Assembly: GCA_001574975.1 (NCBI GenBank)
Contig: KQ965771.1
Span: 124,001-188,000, forward strand
DNA: 64,000 bases
Direction of reading: 5' to 3'
Source: Gonapodya prolifera JEL478
Taxonomy: Eukaryota; Monoblepharomycota; Monoblepharidomycetes; Monoblepharidales; Gonapodyaceae
A program made the translations under genes and the position numbers. This document shows positions 8,991 to 19,396 of this stretch, piece by piece. Numbering within the stretch: position 1 is the first letter of the stretch; every line of letters starts with the position of its first letter. Under the pieces are notes generated by a model that was not told the DNA's origin, did no database searches, and worked only from the letters and a program-made list of their open reading frames with translations.

Positions 8991-11861
8991 CTACGCTTCG
9001 AAAGCCAGAATTCTCCAACCAGCGTAACCTTGCTTTCGGTTGCTCGCCGGTCCAAAACGTCTGACATTTGAAGCCTTGTCCCCTCCGATAATATTCTCCA
9101 TTTTTTCTCTTGGTAACAAAAGTTTGTCAAAGTGTTGTATCATTTTTAGTTTTTTGTTTGAATCTGGATGATTCACACCAACATCGGCTTCCCATCTTCT
9201 ATAGTCCGAAAGAATCTCGTCAGTAGTTACACCATCGCCACCCTCAGTAAGGCGTTCCCTGATGTATTGTTCTAATAAAGATTCTGGATTGTTTGCCCCA
9301 AGGTACTCCATTTTAATTCTTTTCATTGTTTCGGGCAGAGGTTTCAATCCTTCCCGTAAATAGTTGCCGTGAAACTCGAGCAATATTCCCATCATTGCGT
9401 ATTTCCAATCGCCCACGCGCGTTTCCAGTGTGCGGTCGACAGGGTACTCATGTCTTTTGTGATCACACTCCCCTTCTTTGAAACGGCTGATGAACGGAAT
9501 AATCACAATGCGAGGTGCATTCGCTTGCTTGCTTCCATCAATTTTTGGCATGTCATTGCAGCACATCAGTATTTTAGCGGTGTTATCAATCTCCCGCATT
9601 TCCTCGAATAGTTTTCGCATCTGGAGTCGATCACCACCACTGAGTCTTTTGAAAAGCTCTTCGTTCAAACGAGCACCTTCTTGAACCTCTGACATGTATG
9701 CAAATCGCTTCTTCACCATCAGCGTCAGTTGTGGTGTTGCAGAGTTTGCATCAGCAGACTTTCCACAGATCAGTGCAGAGTTCACAGAAACAGCGTACTC
9801 TCCGAGTGTATGCTCCATAATTTTCATCAATATGCCCTTCCCGTTTCTTCCACTGCTTCCGTGAGCGAAATGGAACTTGTGTTCTCGATTGTAACCCTCG
9901 AGGGTTGACGCAAGATAAACCATAACGTATTGGCGTACTTCTTCATCGGGGAACACTTGTCTGAAGAATTGCTGAATTTCTTGACGTATTCCAGCATTTG
10001 TCATCAATGCATGATTGTAGTCATACCCCACACTCATTGTTATGTAATCCTCTGGAACACCACTGCGAAAGGTGTGAGTTTTCAGATCATAAACTCCGTT
10101 GTTGAACCCCAGAAGATTCTGATTAGAGTCCAACTTTCTCAAGAATGTGTCATCTTCTTCACCAAGCAACCCTTCGTTTCTGCATTTCGAAAAGATAGTG
10201 GTTTGCTTCTTATCACTCTTCAAACTCTGGATGGTGAGTAGAATCCGCTTGATTTTTGCTTCCTTGTCCGGCACGCTTGATTGTTTGTACGCAGACAGAG
10301 CATCTGTAAGCGCCCTCAAAAGCTCTGATCTTGTGGGATGATCAATCATCCGAGTCAATGTTGACACCTTTTTGGGCAACCATCGATGATTTCGAAAGAT
10401 GTACCAATGCTCGTCACTCGCATAAACAACACTGTCCCTATAAAAGTGGGAAAACAGAGTTGCGAGGGTGCTGTCACTTCCATCGAGTGCATCCAAAATG
10501 AGAGCATTAAGGTCTGGGTCTGGTCTCACAGTAACGTCATCACCCAAGAACACGCTCGGCAATTCCATTGCCTCTGATCCATAATTGTTTATGGTGGTGC
10601 TCGAGTTTGTGACGTGTAGGTTGACGATCATGAAAAAGTTACCCAACTGTTTGTATTTCTCCAGGCTCACTGGCATGGCTCCCATCGCAGGCGATCGATA
10701 AGTACAGGACGTATGATCGCAGTGAATTGCTAAGCCATCTTTGTTTGTAATCGCTACCAAACGACCTTTTCCACAAATGAAGCATGATGCTTTCCCGTAA
10801 TAGGAGTCGAGAGCACCTTCAAATGTGTGGCCATCTGGCTTGTGTACCATTATCATACTGTCATTCCCTGGATGAACATCGTTCACCAAAGTCAATGCCT
10901 CTTGTCGTGCTTCGTCAATCACTTGTTGGGGTACGATCTCCTTGGGGAACATCTCCTCCAAAATCTTCACGAGGTCGAGTCGCAGTTTTTGAACACCCCA
11001 TTTCTGATCTTTACAGGCCACGCCTCCGTCGTGACATCGACGGGACATGACTCCTTCCGCGGACACATAAAGATATTGCTTGTTTGATTTGTGCGACTCC
11101 CTTTTGAAAGGACAATACAGTTCACCAGTGGCGATAACGTAGCCATCATGAAGCCATTTTGTATTTCCAATCAACGTTGGACCTACCAGAAAATGCTCCG
11201 CAATAAACTCCTTAATCACATCTGGTGTTGCCATTGTATCAGGGCCGTCCAAGGCGACCTTGGTGCCTGTTGATTTTTTATGTGAACAACCCCCGCTGCT
11301 GCGAAGAGCTTCAGCAAGCCAAACTGGCATGTCGCCAAGTTCACACTCCCAAGGGGATTTTCCCTCCAGCCAGCTATACCTCCTTCGCTCCGTCTCACCA
11401 GGAACGAGAAAAGAGGTCGGAGGTGCAATAATCATCCCTCCAGTCGACCGAACATCCGCGCAGCCACCCAACAGGGCACTGGTTGACTTGATGTCCGACA
11501 ACGCATCGATCCATCGAAAATACAAATGAAGACCTCCTCTTTGTGAGCGAGCTGTTACTGTGTCTGGCCCTGGTGTTTCCTGGCCCTTTCCGACAAGGAA
11601 CTCATTCCATTTGCCGACATCATCTATGTCCAGAACGATGATTCCAGAGAGCTGGCCAGTCTGTATGGCAAGTCCTTGCCCTAAGGAAGAGCGCAAAGGA
11701 AGTTGTTTTGCGCTCTCCAAAGTGAGGTTCTGCCAGTTTGGCGGCGGGCACAGGTCCTTCTTGTTCCTGTCGACGTTCCAGCTGACCGATATAGGAAAAG
11801 CAACCCATCCAAGTCCCCAATAGTTTGCACGTTGCGTTTCGATGTGCTTTTGCGTTGCCAT
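8991..11861 (-). CDS. D5-like primase-superfamily 3 helicase
   Basis: This is the replicative primase-helicase of Nucleocytoviricota, homologous in function to poxvirus D5. It has about 956 residues from the preferred start ATG at 11861 (MATQKHIETQ); the frame stays open to an earlier ATG at 11960. The N-terminal part looks like an archaeo-eukaryotic primase/Prim-Pol domain with a catalytic acidic motif VLDIDDV and a RSQRGGLHLYF segment. Cysteine-rich zinc motifs (CFICGKG, CDHTSC) follow. The C-terminal half is the SF3 AAA+ helicase with Walker A GSSGRNGKG, Walker B/sensor region ILMCCNDMPKIDG and arginine-containing IPFISRFKEGE. There are no stops or frameshifts, so the gene is potentially functional despite lying in a truncated element. 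Confidence 0.93.
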   Translation of the reverse strand: MATQKHIETQRANYWGLGWVAFPISVSWNVDRNKKDLCPPPNWQNLTLESAKQLPLRSSLGQGLAIQTGQLSGIIVLDIDDVGKWNEFLVGKGQETPGPDTVTARSQRGGLHLYFRWIDALSDIKSTSALLGGCADVRSTGGMIIAPPTSFLVPGETERRRYSWLEGKSPWECELGDMPVWLAEALRSSGGCSHKKSTGTKVALDGPDTMATPDVIKEFIAEHFLVGPTLIGNTKWLHDGYVIATGELYCPFKRESHKSNKQYLYVSAEGVMSRRCHDGGVACKDQKWGVQKLRLDLVKILEEMFPKEIVPQQVIDEARQEALTLVNDVHPGNDSMIMVHKPDGHTFEGALDSYYGKASCFICGKGRLVAITNKDGLAIHCDHTSCTYRSPAMGAMPVSLEKYKQLGNFFMIVNLHVTNSSTTINNYGSEAMELPSVFLGDDVTVRPDPDLNALILDALDGSDSTLATLFSHFYRDSVVYASDEHWYIFRNHRWLPKKVSTLTRMIDHPTRSELLRALTDALSAYKQSSVPDKEAKIKRILLTIQSLKSDKKQTTIFSKCRNEGLLGEEDDTFLRKLDSNQNLLGFNNGVYDLKTHTFRSGVPEDYITMSVGYDYNHALMTNAGIRQEIQQFFRQVFPDEEVRQYVMVYLASTLEGYNREHKFHFAHGSSGRNGKGILMKIMEHTLGEYAVSVNSALICGKSADANSATPQLTLMVKKRFAYMSEVQEGARLNEELFKRLSGGDRLQMRKLFEEMREIDNTAKILMCCNDMPKIDGSKQANAPRIVIIPFISRFKEGECDHKRHEYPVDRTLETRVGDWKYAMMGILLEFHGNYLREGLKPLPETMKRIKMEYLGANNPESLLEQYIRERLTEGGDGVTTDEILSDYRRWEADVGVNHPDSNKKLKMIQHFDKLLLPREKMENIIGGDKASNVRRFGPASNRKQGYAGWRILAFEA

Positions 11862-11961
11862 CGTTGCGTACTGAGAGAAGCTATGGCTTTGGAAAAAAAA
11901 TTCGCTGCCTGGCTTACGAAACCGTGCCACATTTCGAACCACAGATATTGATGGAACCACG

Positions 11962-12060
11962 CTACATAAACGTTACCTTAGAGGTGAACGTCCATGTGAC
12001 GTACATGGCAAAGCATAATAATTTCTATTTTTCCAGTTTCATCTTTACCATCTTTACAGT
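11962..12060. other. Transition between viral arm and host-like core (left)
   Basis: Upstream of the primase-helicase start the sequence stays AT-rich until about 12050, then becomes GC-richer with fungal-looking decayed coding sequence. No clear junction repeat was recognised. Confidence 0.4.
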
Positions 12061-12720
12061 CACTCCACCGCGTTTTGGAGTTGTTAGAAAGAGGGGCCCC
12101 CAGTTGGCACTCTCAAGGGTGGAAACGCAACTGAAGAAGAATGAGCTCCAAGCCGTCGCGAAAACCAACACCCTTATAAAGGACCGCGTGTCTGAGGCTA
12201 ATCAAGTCAAGAATGTAAAGCGGTAACGGTGCTCAATGCAGAAACCCAAGTTGCTTGGAAAAGGGGTCAATTGAGTTGCAGGAACAACTCTCACTCGGGC
12301 TTAATACTGGGTGAGGTCCAAGAGAATGACGGAGATCTATCTTTGTTATCCTCAAAATCTAGAAGCAGAAACGCCAAGTAGAAAACAACCTAGCCGACTT
12401 CGCCACCCTGATCATTAAGGTCACGTCGAAAGCTGCGGCAGCGATTGATTGCAGAGAAGGAGGCAGAACTCCAGCATAATTCCCCAGCCAGAGGGCCAAG
12501 CCTGCTTTGACGAGGAGTGAAATACCACGAAGAAGGAGCGGAGGGAAAAGCTCCAAGACGCTCAGAGCCTCCTGAACTCAGCGACCCAAAGACATCAGCA
12601 CGGGAGTTCTAACCTTCTCGACCCATTCAGCACCAAGCAGCAGCAATAGAGGGGAGTTCATTGATGTATCGGAGACTATTCATTCTTGCCAGCGCCCAGG
12701 AGAGAGAAGTATATTCACCC
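12060..12720 (+). pseudogene. Decayed coiled-coil gene fragment
   Basis: Plus-strand translation shows stretches of Lys/Glu/Gln/Ala-rich, coiled-coil-like sequence. Examples are SRVETQLKKNELQAVAK, then ENNLADFATLI and LIAEKEAELQ in other frames, broken by several stops and shifts. The longest open piece ends at 12224. I do not recognise the parent gene. It looks like a fungal cytoskeletal or golgin-type coiled coil in advanced decay. A second remnant of similar style lies at 15.88-16.56 kb. Confidence 0.45.
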
Positions 12721-13301
12721 GCCACAGGTGTAAGGGACAGCAGGCAAGCAGTCGTGCGAAGGTCTCTCTATCACCGCGTTCTCGGATTGCGCCGTGTCCT
12801 CCTTCCACTCGTGTCCCTCCGCGTCAATTATCGACATTGAGTATGCATTTCCAAGGTCCCCGTGAGCCCATGGCCAAGCAATCCGCACAAGCGAGGAGTC
12901 GCACAAAGCGAGATGGCTGGTGACGTGCAGATTTCCTACAGCTCTCTCTGTGGCCGTTGGTCGTGGCGGGACGAGGGCAGTTGTTTCCGTCTCGGGAACG
13001 TCCTGTCGTCCCACCACGCCCAATGGCAGCGAACGCGGTCCAGGCAGTGGGCTGGCGGAGTGGACTAACCACTCGCACATTCGGACCTCATATGACATTA
13101 ATCGAATGGCGGTCTTGTAGTCAAGCCGTTCTCAGTACAACTGTCGTTGCAAGCTATCCCGGCTCTCCTCAGCACCATGCCCTGAACTCCACCGGAATGG
13201 CTTGCTTCCTATCAAGTCTCAGGCCGGGTAGGAGCGCGGATGCCAGAACCGGTGGAGTGATCATCCCCACGACAACAACGTCGTCACTAAATTCACACCA
13301 C
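12721..13301. other. Host-like stretch without a recognised gene
   Basis: The sequence is GC-rich. A minus-strand ORF at 12715-13098 (127 residues) overlaps similarly long ORFs in other frames and has no domain I recognise. It could be a remnant of the 5' or 3' part of another F-box-type gene. Nothing firm is supported. Confidence 0.35.
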
Positions 13302-14696
13302 TCAACTAATCTCATCCACCACTGGCTCTCGCACATCTGCATCCCTCTCATGCCCCACAAACAGAGTCCTTCCCTGCCCCACTTGCTCAAAGAAGCTCTT
13401 CCACGCCGGGCGGGAGGTACGAGATCCCATCACACTTCGAAGGCCCAGACCTTCAAACCGAACCACTTCCAGAAACGGTAGTGTGTCGAGCGCGCTGCGC
13501 CAAATGGAGGTGAGGGTGTCGCGGTCTTGGACCCACATGGTTGTTTTTGGTGCTGCAAAGGCGATGACGAGTTCGGAGACTGATGGGAATGTCGCGGCAA
13601 TGGCTTCGATTGACTTGGAAATGTGGTTTGGTTTGCAGGTGGAGAGGTTGAAAAGATTCATGGGTCGGCCAAGGAGACTGGTGCGTACCGTTGTGATTTT
13701 TGGAAGCTGACGTTGGCCGGGCTTAAGAAAATCAAAGTTGGGGATGTATTCAAGTGCAAAGTCTCCGATTGTAGTGAGGCTGGGAAATAGGATGGTAATC
13801 CTGGACAGGAACGACCAACCAAAGTCGGGGAACCGTTGGGTGCTCTCAAGGTCAAAGCCTGTACGAAAGCAAGTGATGCGCCCTGTCGGATACAAAAATC
13901 GGGAACCATTGAATGGTTCCATGCGGAGACCCCTGTGAACTTTATCACTGGTTTGTCGTAGTTTGATCCCGATCATCGTGAGTAGAGGAAAGAGGGCCAA
14001 CGCATCAAACAGAATGTAGTTTGGTGGGAGCCCCTCGTAGTGGACAGTGAGGTGCCTCACTTCCCCTGGGTTGTTGATCCCTTTGGAGTGAGATGATGTG
14101 ATGGAAGACCAACGAAACAAATCAGCAGCCGTCATTTCCACATTGCGAGTCCATTGCACCCCGTGAGGATACTCGTGGGTGGGATATGGCGGCGAGGAGT
14201 TCTCCAAATGGGGTGGCCAGAACGTTGTGGAGGTTGGTACAAGTGCAACATTAGAGAGAATCTGGCCAAGGTCGACATTTGGATTGACCAACACCCAAAC
14301 TGAGTGCTCTCCCACTTGAGCGTCACCACCTGTCAACGTTGTTTCAGCCCAAAACAGCGGGGTGCCCTCTACGGTGATAGATCCTGCGATCCAGTGGTCC
14401 GCGCTCCTACCCTGCCCACCCCGCACCTTCTCGAATGCCACGAAAGGATGGGTCTCTCTCACTGCAAACGGCCGACCATCATCAGGCGTACGCCACACTG
14501 CGTTCAGCCTCATCATGACGCGACCCTCGGGCGATGCGAACGTCGACTTTGCGACAGAGTTCCAGAACCTGCACACGCGCGCCGCACGACCGAAAAGAGT
14601 CCGCGGTGGCAGAAAACGGAAGACGTGCTGAAGGCTTTCGAGCGGGATGGAGTGCATGCTCATGGAGTCGTCGAGAATCCGCAGCAACTGCGCCAT
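13302..14696 (-). CDS. F-box protein with LRR-like C-terminal region (host-type)
   Basis: This is an intact single-exon ORF of 464 residues. An F-box lies at residues ~14-55 (IPLESLQHVFRFLPPRTLF, then ARVCRFWNSVAKSTF), the SKP1-binding module of SCF ubiquitin ligases. The rest is leucine-rich without clear repeats, as in many fungal F-box/RNI proteins (for example TVRTSLLGRPMNLFNLSTC, IAATFPSVSELVIAFAAPK). Codon use is GC-rich like the flanking fungal genes and unlike the viral arms. It sits inside the inserted segment between viral arms, so it was either carried with the insertion or arrived later. The substrate is unknown. Confidence 0.75.
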   Translation of the reverse strand: MAQLLRILDDSMSMHSIPLESLQHVFRFLPPRTLFGRAARVCRFWNSVAKSTFASPEGRVMMRLNAVWRTPDDGRPFAVRETHPFVAFEKVRGGQGRSADHWIAGSITVEGTPLFWAETTLTGGDAQVGEHSVWVLVNPNVDLGQILSNVALVPTSTTFWPPHLENSSPPYPTHEYPHGVQWTRNVEMTAADLFRWSSITSSHSKGINNPGEVRHLTVHYEGLPPNYILFDALALFPLLTMIGIKLRQTSDKVHRGLRMEPFNGSRFLYPTGRITCFRTGFDLESTQRFPDFGWSFLSRITILFPSLTTIGDFALEYIPNFDFLKPGQRQLPKITTVRTSLLGRPMNLFNLSTCKPNHISKSIEAIAATFPSVSELVIAFAAPKTTMWVQDRDTLTSIWRSALDTLPFLEVVRFEGLGLRSVMGSRTSRPAWKSFFEQVGQGRTLFVGHERDADVREPVVDEIS

Positions 14697-15879
14697 GTCT
14701 TTGTAGCGTGACTGCGGTCAATGTGCGTGGGCCTCTTTCAAGCACTTATTCATGGAAGCCTCAAGAGTAGGCCGGCGACCCAAACTGCACACGACCCAAT
14801 AATCAAGTCAAAGTGTCACCACTCTGATTGCACATAACTACGGACTAGGCTGGTTTGGCAGCACGCGTCCGCCACTACGCACAGTACCGGGGGCGGAGTT
14901 ATAGTGTAGCAAACAACGTACAGTCAAACCTCGAGAAGTGCGACTTTCGGGACAGACTGACTGCCTGCCCTTAGCGAGAGCCTCCAGTTGGTGGGGGGGA
15001 TGGTTTAATTGCTTTAAACTAATTAAAAAAGAGTCTAGTTAATAGGGAGTTTGCGCACCAAGTAAAATTTACTGTAGAATTTTCCCCTGGCCGAAGAGAA
15101 AATAAAATACGAAATGACCTTGCGCACCTCCGAAAGTTTTACTCTGGCACTTTCCCTTATTTCACGCCAGGAATGCTCCGATTCCTTACTGTACATGGAT
15201 CAAAGGCTGGATCGGATCAGGATACAATGTTGCTGATGCAGGCCGCCGCTGGGTGCGAGGAAGAACGTCGCCGGTGGCCACCGCCATCGTTGACACTCTT
15301 GCAGGAGCCGATTGTGTTCGATTCCTTGAACGATGCCGATTTTATTTATCATTTTCGGTGAGTTCTTCTTGAATATTGCAGCGATGCTGGTGTCTGAGAA
15401 CTCGGCAATCCAACAACGGTGCGAGATGAATCATTCATTCAACAAAAAATGGACCCGTCAAAAACGCGCGGCACACATCTCACATCCAAAACACTCCGCG
15501 TTTGAGACACAATTCGCGGACACATGCCCAAAACAGAATATTTACGCAAGCTTTCAACAGCAGCAATTCGCGTGATTTTCTCGTGGCGCCTCCGCGACCC
15601 ATCGATAAACAGTCTGATTCACCCGCCTCAGGTTCCTTGTAGTACACACTAAGCCGTGCGACAAGTCCACATTCGAACGATCTTCCTGGTCGAAGCGGAT
15701 GATTGGGATCGTCCCAACGTCGAAATGCACTCGCCCCATTCTCGAGATCGATACTATGATAAGGTCCATGAGAGGAATCTAAGCGGAGACTTACCGTTGT
15801 CAGCGCTGCGAATTTGGCCTTAAACAAAGAAGTATAAGTCGCGTGCGGATCGGTCGATTCAAGTCAAGGGAGCTCGTGA
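14697..15879. other. Host-like intergenic stretch
   Basis: No convincing gene was found. It contains an AT-rich part (15001-15170) with two related words around GCGCACC...AAAATTTACT / GTTTTACTCTGG. A minus-strand ORF at 15480-15827 (115 residues, beginning MFKAKFAALTTVSLRLDSS) is possibly a remnant of an LRR-type gene but is not supported by any motif. Confidence 0.35.
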
Positions 15880-16560
15880 GGCGAATACATGTGGGGGAGC
15901 CAGTGGAACGCAAACTTTGACGTCATCTGGAGCTCACCTCGAAGAAGTCACTGATAGTACCGTCGAGTGCTTGATACAGGAGAAGGTTGAAATAACCAAG
16001 GCAAAGGAAACTCTCCTCCGCGAGCTCAAGTTAAGGGTCTCCGACTTGGAGTGCCTATCGTTGCCGGCAAGGCAAGTTACATGCAAGGTGCTGAAATGGC
16101 TTTGAAGGAGAAGGCTGGCGATTGCAAGGGCTGTTATTTTCGAGCCTCCGATTAAGTGAAGTGCGTGCACCCTATTCCGGGCCTCAATCTCTCAAGTCTC
16201 AGTGCAGGAATATTATCACAATGTGGATGCTCTTCTTGCTCATCGTCAATTTTTGAAAGGGCGTGTAGTATCCATGACCGTTGAAGAAGAGATCGCTTCA
16301 AAGAATCAATCCCTGCAGATGCAAGCGAGCTTGCTTGCTTTGAATCCCAAACAAATGATGAAGCTGTAAAGAAGAGCTCAGAAGTTCTTCTACCGACGCA
16401 TACAATTATAGCAAGACAGCGTTCTGAAGCAGAAACTTGAGTGACGAACATTACAGCGGACTTGGCGTCTCCTCAGACACGAAAATCCCGGAAGTCACCC
16501 CATAAAAGGACCGAGAGATTACACAGCTGAAGGAAGGGAGTGCAATGTTTGGTTGAACAA
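15880..16560 (+). pseudogene. Decayed coiled-coil gene fragment 2
   Basis: Plus-strand frames show coiled-coil-like pieces (LIQEKVEITKAKETLLREL at ~15972-16030; NVDALLAHRQFLKGR, then EEEIASKNQSLQMQASLL at ~16215-16350) separated by stops and frame changes. The composition resembles long fungal coiled-coil proteins. It may belong to the same dead gene as 12060-12720, split by the F-box gene, but this is only inference. Confidence 0.45.
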
Positions 16561-16930
16561 ATGCTGTTCGAGGTTTGGGCGATCTAGAGCTCCATGAAAT
16601 CTGGTACGTCTCGGATTAGAGTGAACAGTTAGATATGTCTCTGTACGTAAATCAAAGCCAGAAGACGTATGAACTACGTTGCGCTACGTGTATCTAAACT
16701 CCAACACTAACACAGGACAAGACCCCCACGCCGAGGAGAAGCGTGTAAGCACTTGCAACCCGTGGAGTCAGCACAACAATGCGGAAAGCTCGCTCACGAC
16801 TGACAGCTCCGTTCCCAAACAGTAACCGAACTTCCTTTTTCGGATTCAGGCCCGGTGTGCGCCACACCAGGCCGACCACAGTCACACCCCTCCAAAGGCC
16901 CTTCTCGCACCCCGCTGCCTCGTATCCGCG
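16561..16930. other. Upstream region of the helical bundle-LRR gene
   Basis: No gene was recognised. The stretch from 16690 to 16930 probably holds the promoter and leader of the plus-strand LRR gene. The minus-strand ORF that covers it (16694-17383) is antisense to that gene. Confidence 0.35.
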
Positions 16931-19396
16931 ATGATTGCAGCCGCGGGCGGTCTCGCTGGTCTTCTCGCGGAGGCAGACGTGCCAATTGTCAGCGCTGGGG
17001 CGAATGTTGTGGGAATGCTCTGCAACCTTGCCGAGATGTGGAAGGACAACGGCGAGACGGCAAAGGAGCTCGACCAAAGATGCCGCAGGCTTATTGTCGC
17101 CATAGAAAATGCTGCCACTGAAGACCCGCGGGATTATCTGAACGAACTGCTTTCCGATTACAAAGATTGAGTATTTCGCCACTGACAGGGCCGACCGGTT
17201 TGAGTTTGACGTGGCGCCTGCTTTCAACAGATTCCTGGAGCGTGAAATCTTAGATTTCATCGAGAGAAAAGAGTTAATCGCGAAGGAAAAAGGACTCCTT
17301 CGACGTTTTAAAACATTCCTCCAGGGCAAAGAAATCAAAGACGACTTGGACAAAATGGCAAAAAGGGTGCAGGAGTTCAACAATGATTTTGTGGTACGTC
17401 CATCTCAGTAGACAGTAAGCGCCCAGTATTGAGCACATAAAACTCTTACCCTTCATCCCCTCCCAGTTCACCAAATTGGCCCACGAAGACAGGGCGAAAC
17501 TCGAAAAACTACTTGAAGAATGGATGGCAGAAGCTCGAGCAAACAAGGCGGAGCTGATTGACCGTATTGATTTACACCAACGTACTCTGGAGGGCAAATT
17601 TGTCATCCTGAACAGAAGAGCGCGCCGTCACGTAAAAGTAAACCTGAAGGCACACAAGCGAACGCACAAAAGCGTCAAAACACTTGAAATGAAAGTTGAT
17701 GCTGCCTTGTCACGTGGGACTCATTCTCAGGCGAGCTTTAATTCTGGTGACATTGCGATTCGGAGGTGCTCCCGTTAAATATCAACTGCTCTTTTCAGAA
17801 TACACGGTTTGGGCCGACTGAGATCGTTGAATGTGGGCTTCCTTTTGTTGATTTGCCAAGTCACGCGTGGACTCAAAGAGTTCCCACAAGATTTCTTCCC
17901 TAGCAATGATGATCACTTGTGGCAAATGGTGCATGCAAATTTTGAGGGCGTTCAGGACTTACGTCTAATGCGAGCCTCTGATGACACTCAAGTCGAGTTG
18001 GAAGCGGAAGATTATCCTCCTCGAAGTCTAGATGAGCGATGGATTGATGGCAACTATGGTGAGTTAACAATTGTGCTTCTAGCACCTGCAATTTGAAAAG
18101 TAGCAACAAAAAAGTCTATTTCAGCTGATCTTCGTGAAACGCAAATTTACGACATCACCAACGCCATTTGTCGCTGTTCCAGCTTGAAAAATTTGTGCAT
18201 TACAGGTAGGTAAATGGTGAAACCGCTGTGACTCATCTGAAACGCACTTTCAAATTCATTATTGATTCATAGACATTGGTAAAAGCAGTGGTCCTGTTTG
18301 GGGTGAAGGAATTGCGAATGTTTTGAAATCCAATTGTCCGTTGAAAGAATTGAATTTGCGTAAGTGTTGACTCTGGCAGTACAACATAGGACCGTGATCA
18401 CCTGCATCACTCAAACTAGGCTTCGTACATCTGACTGATGACGGTGCTGGTGACCTTGCAGAAGGTTTAACTGGAAACTTGATGCTAACGCATCTGGCCT
18501 TGTGCGGTAGGTAGTCAGCGATTAAATTTACTTATATTTTGACGCTTTTTGGATAAGCCTGTCTCATCCGGGTCAGAGAACGAGATCTCGGACGATGGTG
18601 CGGTAAAGATTGCCAAGGCACTCAAAACCAATGGCACCTTAACAAGTTTGAACCTTGGAAGTGTGTTTAATCAAATTTTCTCTGCTCGAGTCCAAGAGTT
18701 CACTTGACCATTGACGTGGGTACTTGCAGACAACAATATTGATATCGAAGGCGCACAAGCCATCGCCGATGCCCTTTCGATCAACAACACACTCACCACA
18801 CTGAGCCTGCAACGTGAGATTGGAAGTATCGCAGTCTGATTGAAGCGTTCTGTCTCATTTTGTATGTGTTTGATCAGACAACAGTATCGGGTCTAATGGC
18901 GCAAAGGCACTTGCAAATGCCCTCAGAAAGAACACGGCGATAACCTGTTTGGACCTTGATAGTGAGGGCAAAAGAAGTGTTTTACTTGTTCAAAGTGTCC
19001 AAGCAACCTTTTGTGTGTGCTTTGCAGGGAACGATATTGGTGTTAGTGGCGCAAAAGCAGTCGCCGAAGCCCTCAAGACCAACACCACACTTACTATACT
19101 GAGCTTGCAATGTGAGATTGAAAGTTTGATTCAAGTGCTTGTCTCATTTACATGATACGTTTCGGTGGCTTACCAGACAACCGTATCAGCTCCAAAGGCG
19201 CGAGGGCAATCGCTGATGCCCTTACTGCAAACAAGAACATTGTCGAACTATTCCTGTCGGGTGAGTGCGAGCACAGATTTTGTCCGCTGGACATGTCTGA
19301 ACAGAGATAACCTCTTTAGGAAACGGCATTGACGATGCGCCAACCGAGAAACAATTCCGTGCTCTCGCAACCAATAAGCGCACTATGGTGTACTAG
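16931..19396 (+). CDS. Helical-bundle (MLKL/HeLo-like) plus leucine-rich-repeat protein, multi-exon
   Basis: The N-terminal exon (from ATG 16931) encodes a helical region beginning IAAAGGLAGLLAEADVPIV and continuing NLAEMWKDNGETAKELDQRC. After a one-base frame change near 17165 it goes on with FEFDVAPAFNRFLEREI and KTFLQGKEIKDDLDKM. This pattern resembles the four-helix N-terminal domain of MLKL/HeLo-type cell-death proteins and related fungal sensors. An intron (17394-17466) and a further helical exon follow. From ~18124 there are about eight ribonuclease-inhibitor-type LRRs of ~28 residues, each in its own small exon (for example NNIDIEGAQAIADALSINN and NDIGVSGAKAVAEALKTN). The last exon ends RTMVY-TAG at 19396. 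No NACHT or kinase domain is visible. A role as an intracellular sensor is inference. The N-terminal frameshift may make it a pseudogene. Confidence 0.65.

Noticed and set aside
16694-17383. 229-residue minus-strand ORF
   Set aside because: It is antisense to the helical-bundle exons, which have recognisable sequence on the plus strand; the minus ORF has no motif.
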